DNA of 16,597 bases, taken from contig JAKJFO010000048.1 of NCBI GenBank assembly GCA_022704885.1, positions 1 to 16,597 on the forward strand, given 5' to 3'. Below, piece by piece: positions 6,527 to 11,397 of the stretch (positions are counted from its first letter, which is position 1; each line of letters starts with the position of its first letter). Both the position numbers and the translations under genes were made by a program. Source of the stretch: Candidatus Rifleibacteriota bacterium (GTDB lineage Bacteria > Riflebacteria > Ozemobacteria > Ozemobacterales > Ozemobacteraceae). A model generated the notes under the pieces. It did not search any database, was not told where the DNA came from, and saw only the letters and a list, made by a program, of their open reading frames with translations.

Positions 6527-7183
6527 TTACTTCAGCCCGTGTTTTTCGCGGCAGGCCGGACAGAGCAGTCTATTCGACAGGTATTCAGAAAGTTTTTCGG
6601 GCTCGATCTTCTGCTGGCCGAGATGCCCCTGATCGACTTCAGTCACTGGAAAGCTGACGAAGAGCAAACTGAGTTGTTCGATTTCTCCGATAGTGTTGGC
6701 TGTCCAGTTAAAAGTCTGCGAACAGTCGAGGCAATGGGTGGTGAATTTGAGTTCCGGCTGGTCGTCGTTGTCTTTGCTGCATTTGCTGCAGAAGTCGGAA
6801 AAATCGACCTCGGTCTTTGCTTTGACCTGGCCAAGTGAGCGCAGTAGATAGGAAACCCGGTTAGCGACCTCGCCCTGATAAGACTGGTAAGCATATTGGG
6901 TTTCAGTTCCGCAGGTTGGGCACGAGAAGGTCGTGTATTCGGGCGGCATCGCCATGTCATAGCACATGGCACTGTGAAATTTTACCTGCGAAGGATCCTT
7001 TTTGATTGCCTGCAGTGACTCGATGATGGCCAGCTTGTCAATTTCACTTACCGCAGCTTTGTCAGCGGTTTTTTCGGTGGTGTCGGAATCTTTCCGGGCT
7101 GATACTGGCTGCGAAGCAGTCTGAGCGTGTGTGGCCGTTGACCCGGCGAGGGCGAGCGCGAGCAGCAGGGCTTTGTTTTTCAT
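6527..7183 (-). CDS. Exported CxxC-rich protein, paralog 1 of the radical SAM operon
   Basis: This is an unrecognised 218-residue protein and the first gene of the minus-strand operon. It has a signal peptide (MKNK, then a Leu/Ala core, likely cleavage after THA at residue 20), a polar Thr/Lys/Asp-rich linker to about residue 45, then a Cys-rich domain. Cysteines are 74 (FHSAMCYDMAMPP), 88/91 (CPTCG), 132/135 (CSKC), 151/154 (CLDC) and 208/211 (CPAC). All nine match the downstream paralog in order and spacing. The blocks FHSAMCY-MA-PP, CSKCSK, FTT-C--C---F-W and a LLF--PV strand are shared, so the pair arose by duplication. GAGGTG lies 5 nt before the ATG. The gap to the second paralog is 13 nt. 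The product probably sits in the periplasm or outside the cell; its function is not known. Confidence 0.8.
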   Translation of the reverse strand: MKNKALLLALALAGSTATHAQTASQPVSARKDSDTTEKTADKAAVSEIDKLAIIESLQAIKKDPSQVKFHSAMCYDMAMPPEYTTFSCPTCGTETQYAYQSYQGEVANRVSYLLRSLGQVKAKTEVDFSDFCSKCSKDNDDQPELKFTTHCLDCSQTFNWTANTIGEIEQLSLLFVSFPVTEVDQGHLGQQKIEPEKLSEYLSNRLLCPACREKHGLK

Positions 7184-7188
7184 CGAAA

Positions 7189-7194
7189 CACCTC
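7189..7194 (-). promoter_or_regulatory. Ribosome binding site of the first CxxC protein gene
   Basis: On the minus strand this reads GAGGTG, 5 nt before the ATG at 7183. It fixes the start codon of the operon's first gene. Confidence 0.7.
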
Positions 7195-7215
7195 AAGACT
7201 TGGATAGACCAAATG

Positions 7216-7324
7216 ATATCGAAAATTTTTACACAATGCACCAACGAAGTATGATCAGCTATGGATGCGACAGTAAGAAATGCAGTTCGGGTTTTCCTCT
7301 GTCGTTAGTGTGAATTTTCGATAT
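7216..7324. repeat. Perfect 12-bp inverted repeat with 85-bp spacer
   Basis: ATATCGAAAATT at 7216-7227 is matched by its exact reverse complement AATTTTCGATAT at 7313-7324. The likeness continues on the inner sides, with ACAC at 7231-7234 and GTGT at 7308-7311, shifted by two bases. The left copy is 33 bp upstream of the minus-strand operon start, the right copy 189 bp upstream of the binding-protein gene. It may be a pair of operator sites for a regulator bridging a loop. Because each arm can be read as starting beside a TA dinucleotide, it could also be the ends of a 100-bp miniature Tc1/mariner-type element. The sequence alone does not decide. Confidence 0.6.
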
Positions 7325-7444
7325 AGCAATATTCGTGCCAGACATTAAACTCTTTATTGATCGACTTTTAAGACAACTTCTGACAGCAGGTTGCCGATAA
7401 TTTTGCATGTCTTTGCTGAATATTTCTGTAAGCACATGATTTTG

Positions 7445-7459
7445 TATGCCGCTTGCATA
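7445..7459 (+). repeat. Small inverted repeat over the -35 region of the importer promoter
   Basis: TATGC at 7445-7449 and GCATA at 7455-7459 form a 5-bp stem with a 5-nt loop. The right arm covers the candidate -35 hexamer TTGCAT, so a protein bound here would block RNA polymerase. A related half (TTTTGCATG, 7401-7409) lies 39 bp upstream of TTTTGTATG (7440-7448). This is a possible operator for metal-responsive control; evidence is weak. Confidence 0.3.
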
Positions 7460-7483
7460 AACTGAAGACAGTAGTGTTACAAT
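7453..7483 (+). promoter_or_regulatory. Sigma-70-type extended -10 promoter of the ABC importer operon
   Basis: TGT followed by TACAAT (7475-7483) is a full extended -10 element with one mismatch to TATAAT. A candidate -35 TTGCAT at 7453-7458 is 19 nt upstream, longer than ideal, which the extended -10 can offset. The expected start of transcription near 7490 leaves a short leader of about 23 nt before ATG 7513, with GAGG at 7504-7507. Confidence 0.55.
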
Positions 7484-7512
7484 GAAGATGAATAATTGAA
7501 CCTGAGGCGGCC

Positions 7513-8367
7513 ATGTTACATCTCAAATGCTTTAAAAAACTTGTTTTGCTGATTTTTTGGAGTCTGTCAGCCACATTGGCGGCCGGGCAGAGTCTGCTGG
7601 TTTTTGCTGGAGCAGCCAGCAAGCCACCGACCGAACTCGCTGCTGCTGCATTTACCGATAAAACTGGAGTCAAGGTTGAGCTTATTTTTGGTGGCTCAGG
7701 CTATGTTTTATCGCAGATGCAGCTTGGCCGGACCGGAGATGTTTATTTTCCCGGGTCTTCAGATTACATGGAAATAGCTGAAGAGAAGGGCCTTGTCGTT
7801 CCTAAGAGTGAACGCAAGGTGGTTTATCTGGTTAACGCGATCAATGTCAGAAAGGGCAACCCAAAGGGCATAAAAAGTCTGCGCGATCTTGCCCGGCCAG
7901 GTCTGCGAGTTGCCATCGCCAATCCCGAAGGGGTTTGTGTCGGGCTTTATGCCATTGAAATTCTCGAAAAGAACCTCAAACCCGAAGAAATCGCTGCAGT
8001 AAAGGCCAATATCGTGAATTATCCCGAAAGCTGCGAGAAGACTGCGACATCGATTTCTCTCGCTACCGTTGATGCTGTGATTGGCTGGCGGGTTTTCGAA
8101 CATTGGGATCCTGAGAGAATCGAAACGGTGCCGCTTGCCAAAGAAGAGATCATTCGTATCGGTTACATTCCCATCGCTGTTTCGAGCTTCAGCAAGCAAC
8201 CTGAGCTGGCTCAGCAGTTCGTAGACTTTGTCATCTCGCCTGAAGGTCAGCAATACTACCGAAAGTTCAAATACTTCACTACGATAGAGGAAGCGACCGC
8301 ATGGCTCGGAGCCGAAAAGCCGGTGGGTGGCCGCTGGCAGCTGCCCGAGGGCTGGTTGCCAAAATGA
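7513..8367 (+). CDS. Molybdate/tungstate-type ABC transporter substrate-binding protein
   Basis: This is the periplasmic or lipid-free exported binding protein of an oxyanion importer. The 284 residues start with a signal peptide (basic KCFKK, hydrophobic core, cleavage near residues 23-26, no lipobox). The mature part begins LLVFAGAASKPP (28-39), the ModA-type first strand with the anion-binding Ser36. FGGSGYVLSQMQLGRTGDVYF (59-79) carries the second Ser and the start of the hinge strand. ISPEGQQYYRKF near 241-252 is the usual C-terminal helix. Two cysteines, 142 and 174, lie near the cleft and may form a disulfide. It starts the operon with GAGG 5 nt before ATG and overlaps the permease start (ATGA). 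Molybdate, tungstate or another oxyanion cannot be told apart here, so no symbol is given. Confidence 0.85.
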   Translation: MLHLKCFKKLVLLIFWSLSATLAAGQSLLVFAGAASKPPTELAAAAFTDKTGVKVELIFGGSGYVLSQMQLGRTGDVYFPGSSDYMEIAEEKGLVVPKSERKVVYLVNAINVRKGNPKGIKSLRDLARPGLRVAIANPEGVCVGLYAIEILEKNLKPEEIAAVKANIVNYPESCEKTATSISLATVDAVIGWRVFEHWDPERIETVPLAKEEIIRIGYIPIAVSSFSKQPELAQQFVDFVISPEGQQYYRKFKYFTTIEEATAWLGAEKPVGGRWQLPEGWLPK

Positions 8368-9128
8368 CATTCAGGCGTGCAGGAATCGCGGTTGCGTTAC
8401 TGACATTTTTTATCTATGCTGCTCTGATAGCTTCTTTGACCACATTTCTGTCGTTTGACACCGTTGCGTCTCTTTTTTCTTCTGCCCGCACCCTGCATGC
8501 CATCAAGACCAGCGTATTTGCTGCTACTCTGGTCGTGTTTATCGCGGGCCTGGTTGCATTGCCCGCCGGTTTTGCTCTGTCACGGCATGATTTTGTCGGA
8601 AAGAGGGTGGTTGATACCATGCTCGAACTGCCACTTTTCGTCTCACCGGCGGCGCTTGGTGCCATGCTTCTGATTTTTTTCAGTACATCAGCCGGCATCT
8701 GGATTCAAGATAATCTGCAACAGTTCGTCTTTACCGTTTATGGCATAATTCTGGCGCAGTTCGTCGCGGTACTGGGAGTTTCAGTGAGGCTATGCAAAGC
8801 TGCATTCGATGAAGTTCCGACCCGCTATGACGACATGGCCCGCAGCCTGGGCGCAGGTAGTTTTACCGCTTTTCATACAGTTGTGCTGCCCAACGCCCGC
8901 CGTGGCCTTTTTGCTGCTGCGATTCTGACCTGGGCCAAGGCTATGGGCGAATTTGGCGCTACGATTACAGTTGCCGGCACCATTGCCATGCGCACCGAAA
9001 CTTTGCCGATATCGATCTATATGCGCCTTGCCAGCGCCGATATCGAAGGTGCCGTTGGCGCTATAGCGCTTTTGATCGTGGTCAGTCTGACCGTTCTGTA
9101 TCTCTCGCGATTCATTTCAGCCAGGTAA
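8364..9128 (+). CDS. Molybdate/tungstate-type ABC transporter permease
   Basis: This inner-membrane permease has 254 residues. Hydrophobic segments lie near 8-30, 48-74, 90-112, 122-145, 181-205 and 229-250, consistent with five or six helices. The cytoplasmic EAA-type loop reads DMARSLGAGS...VVLPNARRG (157-181) and docks on the ATPase. AMGEFGATITVAG (193-205) is a signature of ModB/WtpB/CysT-like permeases. The start at 8364 overlaps the upstream stop by 4 nt. A longer frame from 8301 would add a non-homologous, polar N-terminus inside the binding-protein gene and is rejected. The importer is assigned by combining this protein with its ModA-like and ModC-like neighbours; substrate choice remains open. 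Confidence 0.87.
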   Translation: MTFRRAGIAVALLTFFIYAALIASLTTFLSFDTVASLFSSARTLHAIKTSVFAATLVVFIAGLVALPAGFALSRHDFVGKRVVDTMLELPLFVSPAALGAMLLIFFSTSAGIWIQDNLQQFVFTVYGIILAQFVAVLGVSVRLCKAAFDEVPTRYDDMARSLGAGSFTAFHTVVLPNARRGLFAAAILTWAKAMGEFGATITVAGTIAMRTETLPISIYMRLASADIEGAVGAIALLIVVSLTVLYLSRFISAR

Positions 9129-9134
9129 ACCTCA

Positions 9135-10217
9135 GTGCTTAAATTAGAAAACATAAATATAACGGCAGGAAAGTTTCGGGTGAAAAACCTTTCGCTGACC
9201 CTGCAGTCTGGAATGTGTCACGTGATCGTCGGCACCACCGGGAGCGGTAAGACTCTGCTGCTGGAAACAATAGCCGGTCTGCGTCGTCAGGAGAGTGGCC
9301 GAATCAGTTTTGGTGAGCGTGATATCAGTCACCTGGAACCAGAGCTTCGTGATGTCTCTTATCTGCCACAGGACCTTTGTCTGTTTCCGAACATGCGAGT
9401 GCGGGAGAATATCTGTTATGGTCTGCGGCTTCGAGGTATCAGCATTCAAGAAGCCGAAAGCAGGCTGCAGCCCCTGGCGATCGAACTCGATATCGCGCAT
9501 CTTCTCGATCGACACATTGCCCATCTCAGCGGAGGTGAAAGGCACCGCACGGCACTGGCTCGTGCAATCATTTCCGACAGTCCGCTCATTCTTCTCGATG
9601 AGCCCTTTGCATCACTCAATCTTGGGCTCAAGCGTAAACTCTGGCATTATCTCAAAGATCTGCAGACCAAACGAAAATGGACTCTTCTTCTGGTCACGCA
9701 TGATCTTGAAGAAGCGCAGCTTCTCGGCGATGACCTCAGTCTGATCGCCAATGGCGAACTCGTCGATTCCGGGCCGAAAAGCGAGGTTTTCTGTTATCCT
9801 GAAACCGTTTCGGCAGCTTGTATTCTCGGCGCTGAAAATTTTCTGCCGGCTGAGTTTTCTGGCCGCAGCGACGGATTCTGCTATTTTTATTCGCCGGCTC
9901 TTGAGGCAAAAATAGCAGTTTCTCAAAACTATCCGACGCTTACCGGCGATAATTCTGAAAAATCCTGCTTCAAACTCGGCATCAGAGCGTCCGATATCGC
10001 GATCTGCGGCCCTGACTCAGCTACCGCAATAAAAGGCTGCATTATCGATAATATTTTTCGTAAGGGCAAAACGGCAACGCTGGTATTGCGTTGCCCCCAA
10101 AAGAACTTCAGTCTGCTGGCCGAGGTGCCGTTGGCTGATATCGCAGCGCATGTTCCGGGCGATTCCGTCTGCATACATATTGCGCCCGGCACGGCAATGG
10201 CTCTTATTCAAAGCTGA
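9135..10217 (+). CDS. Molybdate/tungstate-type ABC transporter ATP-binding protein
   Basis: This 360-residue ATPase powers the importer at the inner face of the membrane. It shows Walker A GTTGSGKT (33-40), the Q-loop LPQD with Gln79, signature LSGGE (131-135), Walker B LILLDE (151-156) and the switch His189 in VTHD. Residues 235-357 form a C-terminal regulatory part, with a TOBE-like strand set from about 297 (IKGCIIDNIFRKGKTATLVL), as in ModC, WtpC and CysA-like ATPases. The D-loop reads SLN where SLD or ALD is usual (Asn162), a mild oddity that need not abolish activity. Translation starts at GTG, 6 nt after the permease stop; no strong ribosome site is present, so coupling is likely. It is the last gene of the importer operon. 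Confidence 0.88.
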   Translation: MLKLENINITAGKFRVKNLSLTLQSGMCHVIVGTTGSGKTLLLETIAGLRRQESGRISFGERDISHLEPELRDVSYLPQDLCLFPNMRVRENICYGLRLRGISIQEAESRLQPLAIELDIAHLLDRHIAHLSGGERHRTALARAIISDSPLILLDEPFASLNLGLKRKLWHYLKDLQTKRKWTLLLVTHDLEEAQLLGDDLSLIANGELVDSGPKSEVFCYPETVSAACILGAENFLPAEFSGRSDGFCYFYSPALEAKIAVSQNYPTLTGDNSEKSCFKLGIRASDIAICGPDSATAIKGCIIDNIFRKGKTATLVLRCPQKNFSLLAEVPLADIAAHVPGDSVCIHIAPGTAMALIQS

Positions 10218-10220
10218 CAG

Positions 10221-10233
10221 TATCTGCCAGATA
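10221..10233. repeat. Small perfect inverted repeat after the importer operon
   Basis: TATCTGCCAGATA is a 5-bp stem with a 3-nt loop starting 4 nt after the ATPase stop. It is AT-rich and has no following T run, so it is not a convincing intrinsic terminator. A second imperfect stem, GACCGCC with GGCAGTC, lies at about 10250-10273. The 124-bp gap holds no gene. Confidence 0.35.
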
Positions 10234-10278
10234 ACAACGCATTATCAAGACCGCCAGGCGGGAACGGCAGTCGTAGCA

Positions 10279-10307
10279 TTGCGGGGTAGGGTAGTTTTTC
10301 TTATAAT
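10279..10307 (+). promoter_or_regulatory. Sigma-70-type promoter of the glycine-zipper protein gene
   Basis: The -35 TTGCGG (10279-10284) and the -10 TATAAT (10302-10307, a consensus match) are separated by 17 nt, the ideal spacing. Transcription would begin near 10314, giving a leader of about 28 nt with GGAGC at 10332-10336 before ATG 10342. The gene is therefore probably expressed independently of the importer. Confidence 0.65.
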
Positions 10308-10341
10308 CTATGTACATATCTCTGAGTGCATGGAGCGTTAA

Positions 10342-11286
10342 ATGAGATTCGCATCTCGACAACTGTGCTTTTTGAGCCTGCTGCTCACGCTTTCGCTGCT
10401 GCTGGCGCCTTTCGTCGAAGCGGCGGAGCTGTCACTGTTTCAGCGCATCAAACTCAAAACTCAACAGAAGGTTGAACAGCTCAAAGATGGCGACTGGTGG
10501 ATTACCAAGGCAGCCTCGAGTGCAGCCGGATTTGTCGTCGGGAAGGCAGGCGGCGCAATAGGTGCCGGAATCGGCTATGTGCTCGGCGCGGCAGTCGGTG
10601 GGCCGCTGGCAGCTGGTATGGGTGCCATGCTCGGCTTTCGTATCGGCGACATAGTTACCAAAACTTTTGCCAAGGCAATCAGCGCGCTGGTTACACAATG
10701 GAAGCTCAAAGACGGTCGCAAGGTCGATCTTGGCGCCGTCATCGATGCAACGCGAACCGTAAACAAGGCCTCGCTGACGGCTGATGCGATCGGCGCCGTG
10801 ATTGGCGATCTGATCGGTGGCACCATGGGTGCTGCTGCCGGCATAGCATTTTTCTCATGCGGTGGGCCGCTGGTGTTGCCTATTGTTGGTACCATAGCCG
10901 CGGCAACTATTGGCAGCAAGCTGGGTAAGCGTATCGGCGGCGGCATCGGCCGCTGGATCGGTCGCAAGGTTCTTAAAAAAGGCTACGAAGCTTATGCCGC
11001 TATAGGCAGCTCTGAAGGCAAAGAAGAAGCGACGCTCGAATCCGATCTGGTCAAAATCGAAGATCCGGCTCCGCCAGCTGAAGTTGCGCAGACCGAACAG
11101 GCCGCTGCTGCAGCACCTCAGACCTCATCGCTGAAACAGGCGCATTCAAACTATGAAAACGCCTACCGCGAATATACCGATGCGGTGACTTCGACCACCG
11201 CCAGCGAAAGCGAAAAACAGCAGAAACTGCAGAAATACCGCGAGGCCTACGACGCCTATCGCGCCGCCATCGCCGCCGGCTACTGA
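10342..11286 (+). CDS. Exported glycine-zipper protein of unknown function
   Basis: The 314 residues begin with a clear signal peptide (Arg at 2 and 6, Leu-rich core 9-22, cleavage near VEAA at 25-28). Two glycine-zipper regions follow, at about 63-104 (repeated GxxxG steps such as AGGAIGAGIGYVLGAAVGG) and 147-208 (AIGAVIGDLIGGTMGAAAG, then GKRIGGGIGRWIG). Such segments pack as close helix pairs in or on membranes, as in several outer-membrane-associated and pore-forming proteins. Between them is a charged stretch 117-146. The tail is an Ala/Pro/Glu linker (235-262) and a helix with YENAYREY and YREAYDAYRAA repeats, probably coiled coil. It has its own promoter and ribosome site. The phosphatase gene follows after 111 nt. 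No named family is recognised; membrane or envelope location is inferred. Confidence 0.8.
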   Translation: MRFASRQLCFLSLLLTLSLLLAPFVEAAELSLFQRIKLKTQQKVEQLKDGDWWITKAASSAAGFVVGKAGGAIGAGIGYVLGAAVGGPLAAGMGAMLGFRIGDIVTKTFAKAISALVTQWKLKDGRKVDLGAVIDATRTVNKASLTADAIGAVIGDLIGGTMGAAAGIAFFSCGGPLVLPIVGTIAAATIGSKLGKRIGGGIGRWIGRKVLKKGYEAYAAIGSSEGKEEATLESDLVKIEDPAPPAEVAQTEQAAAAAPQTSSLKQAHSNYENAYREYTDAVTSTTASESEKQQKLQKYREAYDAYRAAIAAGY

Positions 11287-11397
11287 GTTTTAAGATTCGC
11301 AAAAAGTGCGGGGTTTACAAAATCGTCGGGCTGCTCTAAGCTTATCAGGCACATGAGCTGCAATTCAGGCTGCGTATAAACTCATAATGGAATTCTG
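11287..11397. other. Short intergenic region before the first phosphatase gene
   Basis: These 111 bases contain no gene. A short stem CGCA/TGCG near 11299-11311 lacks a T run and is not a credible terminator. ATGAG (11353-11357) and CTCAT (11381-11385) form a loose inverted repeat. A CATAAT at 11383-11388 resembles a -10 but lies only 9 nt before the ATG. Whether the phosphatases have their own promoter or read through from the glycine-zipper gene cannot be settled here. Confidence 0.4.

Larger units (their letters stand above)
7184..7512. other. AT-rich divergent intergenic region between the radical SAM operon and the ABC importer operon
   Basis: This 329-base stretch contains no convincing gene; its short open frames lack ribosome sites and recognisable protein sequence. 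It should carry the promoters of both flanking operons. Seen in it are a perfect 12-bp inverted repeat (7216-7227 and 7313-7324), a direct repeat TTTTGYATG at 7401-7409 and 7440-7448, a small hairpin at 7445-7459 and an extended -10 promoter at 7475-7483 facing right. No clear promoter for the leftward operon was found. A weak pair, TTACTG and CATACT with 17 nt spacing on the minus strand, lies near 7240-7280. I could not fit a molybdenum-cofactor riboswitch or a ModE site. Confidence 0.7.

Noticed and set aside
6208..6838. Plus-strand frames of 149 and 172 codons opposite the CxxC protein genes
   Set aside because: They are antisense to two paralogs whose conserved Cys pattern proves the minus-strand reading.
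7312..7336. ModE-like operator around CGATATAGCAATATTCG
   Set aside because: Only short half-site likeness to the ModE palindrome, with arms that do not match well, and the position is about 180 bp from the importer start.
7131..7673. Small open frames in the divergent intergenic region (7131-7313 plus, 7368-7673 minus)
   Set aside because: No ribosome sites, no conserved-looking sequence, and they run across gene starts and promoter elements.
8301..8363. Longer permease start at 8301
   Set aside because: The added 21 residues are polar and inside the binding-protein gene. The ATGA overlap at 8364 gives a normal permease N-terminus.
10218..10300. Intrinsic terminator after the importer operon
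   Set aside because: The stems found are short or mismatched and the T run at about 10294-10299 is not directly behind a stem; it belongs to the next promoter region.
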